This document shows, piece by piece, positions 32,129 to 40,843 of a stretch of 49,308 nt of DNA; the stretch's first letter is position 1; each line of letters begins with the position of its first letter. Made by a program: the position numbers and the translations under genes. Under the pieces are notes generated by a model, which was given only the letters and a program-made list of their open reading frames with translations, was not told the DNA's origin and did not search any database. This DNA is from Caballeronia megalochromosomata (lineage in GTDB: Bacteria > Pseudomonadota > Gammaproteobacteria > Burkholderiales > Burkholderiaceae), in NCBI GenBank assembly GCA_001580565.1, contig LRBF01000252.1, positions 1-49,308 of the forward strand. Reading direction: 5' to 3'.

Positions 32129-33553
32129 TCACACCTTCGGCTTCCGATGCCCCGACACCAGCGCCCCCGCATCCCTCGCTAGCCCGAACAGATCCAGCAC
32201 GCCGATCAGCCCCACGAACGCGACGATCAGAAACGCGACGCTGAAATCCTCCGGCCCGATGGAATGCGCATCGTGCCCGTGGATCCACTCACCGACGCGC
32301 AGCGCGATCGCGCCGACCGCCACGCCGATGCCCATCGTCATCTGAAACAGCGTGCTGGAGAGCGCCGACGCGCCGCTCATCTGCGTTTTCGGCACGTCGG
32401 CGAAGCTCAGGGTGTTGAGCGCCGTGAACTGCAACGAGCGCGACAGGCCGCTCGCGAACAGCACGACGGCGATCGCGAACTTGGGCGTCGCCGGCGTGAG
32501 CAGGCTCATCGCGGCAAGCGAGAGCGCCGCGAGCACGCCATTGACGATCAGCACCGGCCGAAAGCCGAACTGACGCATCACGGGCGTGGTGACGAGCTTC
32601 ATCGCGAGATTGCCCGCGAACACGGCGAGCGTGAGAAGCCCCGATTCGAACGCGTTCATGCCGAAGCCGACCTGGAACATCAGCGGCAACAGGAACGGCG
32701 CCGCGCTGATCGCGATGCGAAAGAGCGATCCGCCGCCCATCGCCACGGCAAAGGTCTTCACTTTCAGCGCCGACAGATCCACGACCGGATGCGCCGCGCG
32801 CCGCAGATGCCACCACGAAGCAATGCCCGCCACCACGCCCACCGCGACGAGCACACCGACGAAAGTCCAGTCGGCGTCGCTGCGGCCGATCAGTTCCATC
32901 GCGTACAGCAGCGTCGTGCACGCGATGCCGCAAAGCGCGAAGCCCGGCAGGTCGAAGCGGCGCGTGGCGTCCCCGCGCTCGTTGCCGATGAAGCGCAGCG
33001 TCAGCAGCAAGCCGATCAGACCGAGCGGCACGTTCAGATAGAAGATCCAGCGCCACGACGAGTACGTCGTGATAAAGCCGCCGAGCGGCGGGCCGATCAC
33101 TGGCGCGACGAGCCCGGGCCACGTGATGATCGCGATCGCGCGCATCAGGCCTTCCTTGGGTGTCGCGCGCAGCACGGCGAGCCGGCCGACCGGCACCATC
33201 ATCGCGCCGCCGATGCCCTGCAGCACGCGCGCCGCGGCGAACGCGGGGAGGGTCGAGGTGGTGGCGCATAGCACGGACGCCGCCGTGAACACCGCGATCG
33301 CGCTCGCGAACACGGTGCGCAGGCCGAAGCGGTCGGCCGCCCAGCCGGAAATCGGAATGAATACGGCGAGCGTGAGCAGATACGCCGTGATGCCGAGGCT
33401 CATGTCGGCGGGATGGACGTTGAACGAGCGCGCCATCTGCGGCAAGGCAGTGGCGATGATCGTGCCGTCGAGGTTCTCCATGAAGAAGGTCGCCGCGACG
33501 AGCGTGACGATGAGCGACGAGCCTTTTTTCTCGCGATCGATTGCGGACGGCAT
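32129..33553 (-). CDS. MFS multidrug exporter, DHA2 type
   Basis: 474 residues with up to 14 hydrophobic helices, of the EmrB/QacA (DHA2) group of proton-driven exporters. TM1 carries FFMENLDGTIIATALPQM, the acidic motif D1 of DHA2 members. Antiporter motif C is VAPVIGPPLGGF in TM5, and the loop motif GWAADRFGLR (motif A) follows TM2. No membrane-fusion partner is encoded nearby. It is divergent from the aldo/keto reductase across 165 bp that hold an inverted repeat. Confidence 0.9.
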   Translation of the reverse strand: MPSAIDREKKGSSLIVTLVAATFFMENLDGTIIATALPQMARSFNVHPADMSLGITAYLLTLAVFIPISGWAADRFGLRTVFASAIAVFTAASVLCATTSTLPAFAAARVLQGIGGAMMVPVGRLAVLRATPKEGLMRAIAIITWPGLVAPVIGPPLGGFITTYSSWRWIFYLNVPLGLIGLLLTLRFIGNERGDATRRFDLPGFALCGIACTTLLYAMELIGRSDADWTFVGVLVAVGVVAGIASWWHLRRAAHPVVDLSALKVKTFAVAMGGGSLFRIAISAAPFLLPLMFQVGFGMNAFESGLLTLAVFAGNLAMKLVTTPVMRQFGFRPVLIVNGVLAALSLAAMSLLTPATPKFAIAVVLFASGLSRSLQFTALNTLSFADVPKTQMSGASALSSTLFQMTMGIGVAVGAIALRVGEWIHGHDAHSIGPEDFSVAFLIVAFVGLIGVLDLFGLARDAGALVSGHRKPKV

Positions 33554-33595
33554 CGGTCGTACGCTCCTCTATGGCGTGTTGGAAGCCTGCCATTC

Positions 33596-33624
33596 TAGCC
33601 GCGAGAGCAGACCTTTCGCGGCTA
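33596..33624. promoter_or_regulatory. Inverted repeat in the MFS / aldo-keto reductase control region
   Basis: TAGCCGCGA (33596-33604) and TCGCGGCTA (33616-33624), perfect 9-bp arms, 11-base spacer. It is 43 bases upstream of the MFS start and 95 upstream of the reductase start. It is a candidate operator for a dimeric regulator; the regulator is not encoded next to it. Confidence 0.4.
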
Positions 33625-33718
33625 TGGTAGTTTTTGCGCTTGCCGGATAACCAGCCAGAAGCATGTCCGACAATGCGCCGACAACGCGCAAACACTACGC
33701 CAACAAGAGGAATGAGCA

Positions 33719-34771
33719 ATGAAGTTTCGGAAACTGGGTGATTCGGGTCTCGACGTCAGCCTGATCGGGCTCGGCACCATGACCTGGGGCGAGCAGAACA
33801 CCGAAAGCGAAGCGCACGAACAGATCGATTACGCGCTGGCCCAGGGCGTGAACCTGATCGATGCCGCTGAAATGTACCCGGTGCCGCCGCGTCCGGAAAC
33901 GCAGGGCCGCACCGAGGAATACATCGGCACATGGCTTGCGAAGAACGCCGCGAAGCGCAGCGATATCGTCCTTGCGACGAAAATCGCCGGGCCCGCGCGC
34001 CAGCCGCACAATCCGCGCCATATCCGCGGCGCGGGCAATCAGTTCGATCGCAAGAATCTGACCGAAGCCATCGACGGCAGCCTGAAGCGCCTGCAAACGG
34101 ACTACGTCGATTTGTATCAGTTGCACTGGCCCGATCGCAGCACGATGACCTTCGGCCGCCCGAACTATCCGTATCTCGAAGACGAATACACGGTGCCGAT
34201 CGAGGAGACGCTCGCCGCGCTCGCCGATCTCGTGAAGGCGGGCAAGATCCGCCACGTGGGTGTGTCGAACGAAACGCCGTGGGGCGTCGCGCAATTTCTG
34301 CGCGCGGCCGAAAAGGCGGGTCTGCCGAAGATCGTCAGCATTCAGAATCCGTACAGCCTCGTGAATCGCACGTACGAGCTCGGCCTGTCCGAGTTCACGC
34401 ATCAGGAAGGCGTCGGGCTGCTCGCGTATTCGCCGCTCGCATTCGGCTGGCTCTCGGGCAAGTACGAAGGCGGGGCGCGTCCGGCGGGCGCGCGCATCAC
34501 GCTGTTCGAGCGCTTTCAGCGTTACAGCAAGCCGCAGGCACTCGCCGCGATCACGTCCTATGTCGAACTGGCGAAGCGTCACGGCCTCACGCCGACGCAA
34601 CTCGCGCTCGCGTTCGTCAACACGCGGCCGTTCACGACGAGCACGCTGATCGGCGCAACGTCGATGCCGCAGTTGAAGGAGAACATTGCAAGCGTAAACG
34701 TCGAACTATCGGAGGAAATTCTGGCCGAAATCGAAGCACTGCATGAACGGCAGCCGAATCCGGCGCCCTGA
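33719..34771 (+). CDS. tas: NADP(H)-dependent aldo/keto reductase, Tas type
   Basis: 350 residues, the length of Tas. TIM-barrel AKR with the catalytic tetrad in view: Asp and Tyr in VNLIDAAEMYPVPPRPETQG, Lys in VLATKIAGPARQ, His in DLYQLHWPDRS. The YPVPPRPETQGRTE segment is the Tas hallmark. It reduces carbonyl compounds; the physiological substrate is unclear. It begins right after an AAGAGGAATGAGCA site. Confidence 0.9.
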   Translation: MKFRKLGDSGLDVSLIGLGTMTWGEQNTESEAHEQIDYALAQGVNLIDAAEMYPVPPRPETQGRTEEYIGTWLAKNAAKRSDIVLATKIAGPARQPHNPRHIRGAGNQFDRKNLTEAIDGSLKRLQTDYVDLYQLHWPDRSTMTFGRPNYPYLEDEYTVPIEETLAALADLVKAGKIRHVGVSNETPWGVAQFLRAAEKAGLPKIVSIQNPYSLVNRTYELGLSEFTHQEGVGLLAYSPLAFGWLSGKYEGGARPAGARITLFERFQRYSKPQALAAITSYVELAKRHGLTPTQLALAFVNTRPFTTSTLIGATSMPQLKENIASVNVELSEEILAEIEALHERQPNPAP

Positions 34772-35028
34772 AAGTCCTTGCTCAGTCAGTAATTTGTCGA
34801 AGAATCGGATGGGCTGGCCGCGAATGTGTCAGCATTGACGTTCGTGCGGGTCAGCCCATCTTCGTCGTCCGCATCCGTTTGCCGTGCCGCCGTGATGCGC
34901 GCGGCGCGTCCCTCGCAGTACTCTTTCGTGCGGTGCCGGCTGCAAGGCACTACACTTGCTCGATGGTCCTGGTTGCCCGCTGCGGCGCCTTTCGCCACAG
35001 CGCGCTCTTCGCAAAGGAGTCGTCGCTC

Positions 35029-37122
35029 ATGTCTCAAGGAACACCGCAGGCCAAAGATCTCGATCGCCTCACGATCGACACCATCCGCACCCTCTCGATG
35101 GACGCCGTGCAGAAGGCCAATTCCGGCCACCCCGGCACGCCTATGGCGCTCGCGCCCGTCGCGTTCCATCTCTGGCAGAACCATCTTCGCTACGATCCCG
35201 ACGCGCCGCTCTGGCCCAATCGCGACCGCTTCGTGCTGTCGGTCGGGCACGCGTCGATGCTGCTTTACTCGCTGCTGCATCTGGCGGGCGTGAAAGAATT
35301 CGGCGAGGACGGCAAGCCGACCGGCAAGCCCGCGGTGTCGCTCGACGACATCGAGCATTTCCGGCAACTCGACAGCAAGACGCCGGGTCACCCGGAATAC
35401 CGCATGACGACCGGCGTCGAGACGACGACCGGTCCGCTCGGGCAGGGTCTGGGCAACAGCGTCGGCATGGCGATGGCCGCGCGCTGGAAGGAAGCCCACT
35501 TCAATAAAGGCAAGGATGCGATCTTCGATTACCGCGTCTACGCGCTGTGCGGCGACGGCGACATGATGGAAGGCGTGTCGCACGAAGCGGCGTCGCTCGC
35601 GGGGCATCTGAGGCTCTCGAACCTCATCTGGATCTACGACAGCAATCGCATCACGATCGAAGGTCATACGGATCTCGCGTATAGCGACGACGTCGAAGCG
35701 CGCTTTCACGGCTACAACTGGCACACGCTGCACGTCGACGACGCCAACGACGCGCAGGCGCTCGAAGACGCCATCAACAAGGCGAAGTCGCACACGGACA
35801 AGCCGACGCTGATCGTCGTGAAGAGCATCATCGGCTGGGGTGCGCCGAACAAGCAGGACACGTCGAGCGCGCACGGCGAAGCGCTCGGCGAGGAAGAGGT
35901 CAAGCTCGCGAAGAAGTTCTACGGCTGGCCCGAGGACAAGCAGTTCTATGTGCCCGATGGCGTGATGCAGCACTTCGCCGATGGCATGGGCGCGCGCGGC
36001 AAGAAGCTGCATGCCGAGTGGAAGCAACGCTTCGACGCTTACGAGAAGACCAATCCGGAACTCGCGAAAGAAGCGTGGCTGATGCTCGAATCGAAACTTC
36101 CCGACAACTGGGACGCCGACATTCCGGTGTTCGAGGCGGACGCAAAGGGCATCGCGACACGCGATTCGTCGGGCAAGGTGCTCAACGCCATCGCGCCGCG
36201 CCTTCCCTGGCTGATCGGCGGCGCGGCGGACCTGTCGCCATCGACCAAGACGAACCTCAAGTTCGAGGGCGCGGGCAGCTTCGAGCACGACAGCTACGGC
36301 GGACGCAACCTGCATTTCGGCATTCGCGAGCACGGCATGGGCGCGGTCTGCAATGGCCTCGCGCTATCCGGCTTGCGGCCGTACGGATCGACGTTCCTGA
36401 TCTTCAGCGACTACATGAAGCCGCCGATACGCCTCTCCGCGATCATGGAAGTCCCGGTGATCTACGTGTTCACGCATGATTCGATCGGCGTCGGCGAAGA
36501 TGGTCCGACGCACCAGCCGATCGAGCAACTGGCTTCCCTGCGCGGCGTGCCGGGACTCTCCACGCTGCGTCCCGCCGATGCGAACGAGGTGGCCGAAGTG
36601 TGGCGCGTCGCGCTGTCGCATCCGAAGGAGCCGTCGTGCATCGTGCTCACGCGCCAGGCGCTGCCGACTTTCGACCGCAAGAAATACGCATCGGCCGATG
36701 GCGTGAAGCATGGCGCGTACGTGCTCGCCGATGCCGAAGGCGGCAAGAAGCCCGAGGTTCTCCTGCTCGCGACCGGCAGCGAAGTGTCGCTGTGCGTCGA
36801 GGCGTACGAGAAGCTGAAGGCCGAAGGCGTCGCGGCGCGCGTCGTGTCGATGCCGTCGTGGGACATCTTCGAGAAGCAGGATCAGGCGTACAAGGACTCG
36901 GTGCTGCCGCCAGACGTGAACGCGCGCGTGTGCGTCGAGCAGGCCGCGACGCTCGGCTGGGATCGCTATGTCGGCCGCCTGGGATCGCAGATCGTGATGC
37001 ACACGTTCGGCGCGTCGGCGCCCTTGAAGGCGCTCAAGACCAAGTTCGGCTTCACGCCGGAGGCGGTCTACGAGGCCGCGAAGAAGCAGATCGAACGCGT
37101 GAAATCCAACGGCAAGGAGTGA
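35029..37122 (+). CDS. tkt: Transketolase
   Basis: 697 residues from MSQGTPQAKDLDRLTIDTIR with AAAGGAG nine bases upstream. It is a thiamine-diphosphate enzyme moving two-carbon units between pentose-phosphate sugars. Visible motifs: NSGHPGTPMALAP, GDGDMMEGVSHEAASLAGHL for the ThDP pyrophosphate and Mg, YDSNRITIEGHTDLAY, and the catalytic IREHGMGAVCNGLALSG. A 515-residue antisense frame (34786-36333) overlaps it and is a shadow. The gnd-type gene follows after six bases, so two pentose-phosphate steps are co-expressed. Confidence 0.96.
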   Translation: MSQGTPQAKDLDRLTIDTIRTLSMDAVQKANSGHPGTPMALAPVAFHLWQNHLRYDPDAPLWPNRDRFVLSVGHASMLLYSLLHLAGVKEFGEDGKPTGKPAVSLDDIEHFRQLDSKTPGHPEYRMTTGVETTTGPLGQGLGNSVGMAMAARWKEAHFNKGKDAIFDYRVYALCGDGDMMEGVSHEAASLAGHLRLSNLIWIYDSNRITIEGHTDLAYSDDVEARFHGYNWHTLHVDDANDAQALEDAINKAKSHTDKPTLIVVKSIIGWGAPNKQDTSSAHGEALGEEEVKLAKKFYGWPEDKQFYVPDGVMQHFADGMGARGKKLHAEWKQRFDAYEKTNPELAKEAWLMLESKLPDNWDADIPVFEADAKGIATRDSSGKVLNAIAPRLPWLIGGAADLSPSTKTNLKFEGAGSFEHDSYGGRNLHFGIREHGMGAVCNGLALSGLRPYGSTFLIFSDYMKPPIRLSAIMEVPVIYVFTHDSIGVGEDGPTHQPIEQLASLRGVPGLSTLRPADANEVAEVWRVALSHPKEPSCIVLTRQALPTFDRKKYASADGVKHGAYVLADAEGGKKPEVLLLATGSEVSLCVEAYEKLKAEGVAARVVSMPSWDIFEKQDQAYKDSVLPPDVNARVCVEQAATLGWDRYVGRLGSQIVMHTFGASAPLKALKTKFGFTPEAVYEAAKKQIERVKSNGKE

Positions 37123-37128
37123 ATCATC

Positions 37129-38109
37129 ATGCAGATCGGCATCGTGGGACTGGGGCGCATGGGCGGCAATATCGGGCGGCGGCTGATGCGCGCCGGGCAT
37201 ACGTGCGTCGTGTACGACCATAATCCGCAGGCGACCGACGCGCTCGCCGGCGAAGGCGCGACGGGCGCGAAGGATCTCGGCGATCTCGTCGCGAAGCTGG
37301 CCGCGCCGCGCGTCGTCTGGCTGATGCTGCCCGCGGGAAAAATCACCGAGGACACGCTCAATGATCTGCACAAGATCCTCGGCGCGGACGACGTGATCAT
37401 CGACGGCGGCAACAGCTTCTACAAGGACGATATCCGCCGCGCCGCGCAGTTGCGCGAGCAGGGTATCCATTACGTCGATGTCGGCACGTCGGGCGGCATT
37501 TGGGGACTGGAGCGCGGCTACTGCATGATGATCGGCGGCGACGAAGCGGTAGTGCGCCGGCTCGATCCGATACTCGGGACGCTCGCGCCCGGACGCGGCG
37601 ACATTCCCGCAACGCCCGGCCGCGAAGGACGCGATCCGCGCGTCGAGAATGGCTATATGCATTGCGGACCGGTCGGTTCGGGGCACTTCGTGAAGATGGT
37701 GCACAACGGCATCGAGTACGGTTTGATGCAGGCCTATGCCGAGGGCTTCCATATTCTCAGACACAAGGAGTCGAAGGACCTCGCGGAAGGCGAGCGCTAT
37801 ACGCTCGATCTCGCGGATATCGCGGAGGTGTGGCGGCGCGGCAGCGTCGTGTCGTCCTGGCTGCTCGATCTGACCGCGGGCGCGCTCGCCACCGACGGCA
37901 CGCTCGAACGCTTCTCGACCGAAGTCGCGGACAGCGGCGAAGGGCGCTGGACCATCGAGGCGGCGATCGAGGAAGCGGTGCCTGCGCAGGTGTTGTCGGC
38001 GGCGCTTTACACGCGTTTCCGTTCCCGCGATGCCGAGTCGTTCCCCGAGCGCATGCTTTCCGCGATGCGCTTCGGCTTCGGCGGGCACCACGAGTTTCCC
38101 GCGAAGTAG
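37129..38109 (+). CDS. gnd: 6-phosphogluconate dehydrogenase, short (GntZ/YqeC-type) form
   Basis: 326 residues, against about 470 for the classical dimeric Gnd; this is the short tetrameric form that often prefers NAD. The Rossmann motif is GIVGLGRMGGNI. Substrate-site motifs are DGGNSFYKDDIRRA, VDVGTSGGIWGLERGYCMMI and GSGHFVKMVHNGIEYGLMQA with the catalytic Lys. AAGGAG lies at the end of tkt just before the start. It oxidatively decarboxylates 6-phosphogluconate to ribulose 5-phosphate, feeding transketolase. Confidence 0.95.
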   Translation: MQIGIVGLGRMGGNIGRRLMRAGHTCVVYDHNPQATDALAGEGATGAKDLGDLVAKLAAPRVVWLMLPAGKITEDTLNDLHKILGADDVIIDGGNSFYKDDIRRAAQLREQGIHYVDVGTSGGIWGLERGYCMMIGGDEAVVRRLDPILGTLAPGRGDIPATPGREGRDPRVENGYMHCGPVGSGHFVKMVHNGIEYGLMQAYAEGFHILRHKESKDLAEGERYTLDLADIAEVWRRGSVVSSWLLDLTAGALATDGTLERFSTEVADSGEGRWTIEAAIEEAVPAQVLSAALYTRFRSRDAESFPERMLSAMRFGFGGHHEFPAK

Positions 38110-38133
38110 CCTTGCTTCGTCGACGATTGTGAG

Positions 38134-38166
38134 AACGGCGATGGGCCTTGTCGGTCCATCGCCGTT
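38134..38166. terminator. Bidirectional hairpin between gnd and nodJ
   Basis: AACGGCGATGG (38134-38144), 11-base loop, CCATCGCCGTT (38156-38166). It lies between convergent gene ends, three bases from the nodJ stop. The T-run is short, so efficiency is uncertain. Confidence 0.7.
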
Positions 38167-38168
38167 AT

Positions 38169-39014
38169 TCATTTCATCATGCGTCGCCTGAAGAGCCACG
38201 CGCACAGGAAAAACGGCACGACCGCATACGCGAGCAGCACGAGCACATGCAGCGCCGCGCCGTCGAACGGGCGGCCGAGCATCGCCGGGCGAATCAGTTC
38301 GACCGCGTGAAAGAGCGGCAGAACCTGCGTGACGCGCTGCGCGATCGCGGGCAGTTGGGCGATCGGGAAGAACACGCCGGAGAGCAGCAGCATCGGCGTG
38401 AGCGCGAGCGTCTGATAGAACATGAAGAAGTCGTAGCTCGGCGCGAGCGCGGTGATGACCATTGCCGTGCTCGCGAACGCGAGTCCCGTCAGCACGATGA
38501 CGGGCAGCGCGATCAGCATCGACGGAAAACTCGCATAACCGAGCGCGCCCGCGACGATCATGATCGCCACGCCCGAGAGCACCGACTTGCTCGCGGCCCA
38601 GACGATCTCGCCGAGCACGATGTCGCCGAGCGTGAGTGGCGTATGCATGATGGCTTCCCAGGTGCGCTGCACGTGCATGCGCGAGAAGCCCGAATACATC
38701 GCCTCGAAGCTCGCGGACATCATCACGCTCGATGCCGCCGTGCCCGCCGCGAGAAACGCGATGTACGACACGCCTTCGACATGTCCGACCATCAGCCCGA
38801 GACCGAGCCCCAGGCCGAAGAGATAGATCATCGGGTCGGCGAGATTGCCGATCATCGAGGCGATCGCGAGCTTTTTCCAGACAAGATAGTTGCGCCGCCA
38901 GACCGACATCCAGTGCGTCGCGTTGGCGGGCAGCGCGCTCGAAAGCGGCGTGAAGCTTGCGGCGTGTTTCGCCTCGCGCTTTTTATCGACGCGGGATTGT
39001 TCGAGCGTATCCAT
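38169..39014 (-). CDS. nodJ: ABC-2 type exporter permease, NodJ-like
   Basis: 281 residues from MDTLEQSRVDKKREAKHAAS with six membrane helices. It is of the ABC-2 permease family. In rhizobia NodJ with NodI exports lipochitooligosaccharides. Family features here are IGNLADPMIYLFGLGLGLG near the N-terminus and SGVFFPIAQLPAIAQRVTQV late in the chain. It is transcribed after nodI with four bases between. No nod biosynthesis gene is near, so the exported compound is something else. Confidence 0.88.
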   Translation of the reverse strand: MDTLEQSRVDKKREAKHAASFTPLSSALPANATHWMSVWRRNYLVWKKLAIASMIGNLADPMIYLFGLGLGLGLMVGHVEGVSYIAFLAAGTAASSVMMSASFEAMYSGFSRMHVQRTWEAIMHTPLTLGDIVLGEIVWAASKSVLSGVAIMIVAGALGYASFPSMLIALPVIVLTGLAFASTAMVITALAPSYDFFMFYQTLALTPMLLLSGVFFPIAQLPAIAQRVTQVLPLFHAVELIRPAMLGRPFDGAALHVLVLLAYAVVPFFLCAWLFRRRMMK

Positions 39015-39018
39015 TGGC

Positions 39019-39981
39019 TCAGTCCACCATCTCACGTCCCGTGAGACGCAGGAAAACATCTTCGAGATTCGCCGGACGATGCAGATAGCGCACGTCCGCG
39101 CGGCCCTTGACGCGCGCGTGCACGGGCTGCGGATCGTCGACGTAGCAAAAGAGCGTTTCGCCGCTCACTTCCATGCGCTCGACGAACGGTGCGAGTTCCG
39201 CTGCGAGCGCCTGCGGATCGGGGCCGTAGATCTCGATCACATCCGAGCCGATCACCGATTCGATGAGATCGCGCGGCCGTCCCTCGGCAATCTTGCGGCC
39301 TTCTTCGATCACACATACGCGATCACACAGACGTTCGGCTTCTTCCATGAAATGCGTCGTCAGAAGAATGGTCTTGCCGCGCGCGAGCAGCGAGCGCAGG
39401 CGTTCCCAGATCAGATGCCGCGCTTGCGGATCGAGTCCAGTGGTCGGTTCGTCCATCACGAGTACATCGGGATCGTTCACAAGCGCGCGCGCGAGCGTGA
39501 GACGCCGCTTCATGCCGCCCGACAATTCGCCGACGCGCGCATCGGCCTTGCTTTCCAGGCGCGCGAACTCCAGTAGCGAAGGCACGAGCGCATCCATGCG
39601 CGCGCCGGTCAGACCGAAGTAGCGGCCGAAGACGGTGAGGTTTTCGCGCACCGAGAAATCGGGATCGAGATTGTCGAACTGCGGCACGACGCCCACTCGC
39701 TCGCGCGCGAAACGGGCGCGTGCGGGCACCGGCTCGCCGACGAGACGGATCGCGCCACTGTCGGGCGAGGTGATGCCGAGCAGCATCTTGAGCGTCGTCG
39801 TCTTGCCCGCGCCGTTCGGGCCGAGCAGTCCGAAACATTCGCCGGGCCGCACATCGAATGACAGGCCGTCGACGACGATGCGCTCACCGTAGTGCTTCCT
39901 TACTTCGCTGAACTCGATGGCGGGCACGCCGCTGTCATCGGCTTCGCGTGAAGTGCTCCGTTGCAATGTTTGATCAGTCAT
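39019..39981 (-). CDS. nodI: ABC exporter ATP-binding protein, NodI-like
   Basis: 320 residues. Walker A is GPNGAGKTTT (about residues 54-63), Q-loop VVPQFDNLD, signature LSGGMKRR, Walker B VLVMDEPTTGLD, and H-loop LLTTHFMEEAERLCDRV. The RELxxxDVVEIYG-like C-terminal region (IESVIGSDVIEIYGPDPQAL) is typical of NodI. It pairs with the NodJ-like permease. Such pairs are common in non-nodulating Burkholderia and are thought to be the source of rhizobial NodIJ. Confidence 0.9.
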   Translation of the reverse strand: MTDQTLQRSTSREADDSGVPAIEFSEVRKHYGERIVVDGLSFDVRPGECFGLLGPNGAGKTTTLKMLLGITSPDSGAIRLVGEPVPARARFARERVGVVPQFDNLDPDFSVRENLTVFGRYFGLTGARMDALVPSLLEFARLESKADARVGELSGGMKRRLTLARALVNDPDVLVMDEPTTGLDPQARHLIWERLRSLLARGKTILLTTHFMEEAERLCDRVCVIEEGRKIAEGRPRDLIESVIGSDVIEIYGPDPQALAAELAPFVERMEVSGETLFCYVDDPQPVHARVKGRADVRYLHRPANLEDVFLRLTGREMVD

Positions 39982-40315
39982 GCATTCGCGCCGCGGGAAA
40001 ACCGCGTGGGGAAATCCAGCGGGCTAGTGTAATCCATTGCACCAGCGCGATGCCTCGCGTGCAACCGCATGCGGCGCGCGCGTGTCAAACGTGTGCGGCG
40101 GGCGTTGAACCGGTTTCGGCCGAAAGTGCCAGAGGCTTGTCCGTCGGCGTGTTCGGAGTTCTGGCACGGTGCGAGCTAGCATGTTCGCGCCGGTAAGCGT
40201 TTTCCAGCGTTGCCACCCACGGGGCGACGCACGATGATGAAGCAACGCCGCAGGTTAATCGCGCTTCGGGTCGCGTCGAGCGAGCGTGAAGGGCAAGTTG
40301 GCCAGGGAGGTCATG
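39982..40315. other. 334-bp divergent region, nodI / usp
   Basis: No credible gene; the 82-residue frame at 39948-40196 lacks coding character. It holds a sigma-54 type promoter (40161-40177) pointing to usp. Upstream of that are two overlapping palindromes, AACCGGTT (40108-40115) and TTTCGGCCGAAA (40114-40125), which could be activator sites. Confidence 0.6.
40161..40177 (+). promoter_or_regulatory. Sigma-54 promoter upstream of usp
   Basis: CTGGCACGGTGCGAGCT matches YTGGCACGrNNNTTGCW at all positions except the two T of TTGC, and keeps GG-N10-GC. The predicted start is near 40188, about 128 bases before the usp start codon. Confidence 0.6.
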
Positions 40316-40825
40316 ATGGGAAGCTACCGAAAAATCCTGCTGTGCTACGACGGCTCGAGAGAGGGTCGCAAGGCGTTGCGGCAAGGCGCGAATCTCGCGC
40401 TGGACCTGAATGCCGAGACGCACGTCCTCGCGGTGGTGGACATGCGCTCGAGTATCGCGCAGAGCGCCGGACTGCTAACCGATATGGCCTGCGGGCGCTT
40501 CGAGGAAGCTGCGCGCGACATTCTGCAGGAAGGCGTCGACTGGCTGCGCGAACGTGGCCTTCAGGCGCAGGGACACTTCGCGTTCGGACATCCGATCGAC
40601 GAGATCGCGGCGCTTGCGGAAAGCCTCCAGGTCGACCTCGTGGTGGTCGGGCACCGCTGCCGCAATGGCCTCGCACGCTGGTGGATGGGCGCGGGCAACA
40701 CGCCGCTGCTCGATCGCGTGAATTGCAGCATTCTGGTTGCCGTGTGTCAGGCCGGTGAATCGGCGGAGGCCGAAGACGAAGCGGCTTACGCGGCGAAACC
40801 GGTCAAGGCCGAAGCCGGCGCCTGA
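40316..40825 (+). CDS. Universal stress protein, UspA family
   Basis: 169 residues from MGSYRKILLCYDGSREGRKA. GGGAGG sits five bases before this ATG, better than the ATG one codon earlier. It is a single Usp domain: the N-terminal strand ILLCYDGS with the ATP-contact Asp, then VDLVVVGHRCRNGLARWWMG and AGNTPLLDRVNCSILVAV, a variant of the G2xG9xG(S/T) nucleotide motif. The C-terminal extension is Ala/Glu-rich. Transcription is probably sigma-54 dependent, which suggests response to nitrogen status, envelope stress or low oxygen. Confidence 0.9.
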   Translation: MGSYRKILLCYDGSREGRKALRQGANLALDLNAETHVLAVVDMRSSIAQSAGLLTDMACGRFEEAARDILQEGVDWLRERGLQAQGHFAFGHPIDEIAALAESLQVDLVVVGHRCRNGLARWWMGAGNTPLLDRVNCSILVAVCQAGESAEAEDEAAYAAKPVKAEAGA

Positions 40826-40843
40826 GCGTAGGCGCTCGACGGC

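Noticed and set aside
34786..36333. 515-residue minus-strand frame across the Tas/transketolase boundary
   Set aside because: Antisense to transketolase, no recognisable motif, composition typical of a complementary frame.
36364..38205. 613-residue minus-strand frame over tkt and gnd
   Set aside because: Crosses two clear plus-strand genes and lacks any domain.
39948..40196. 82-residue frame upstream of usp
   Set aside because: Cys-rich random composition, overlaps the sigma-54 promoter and the nodI start.
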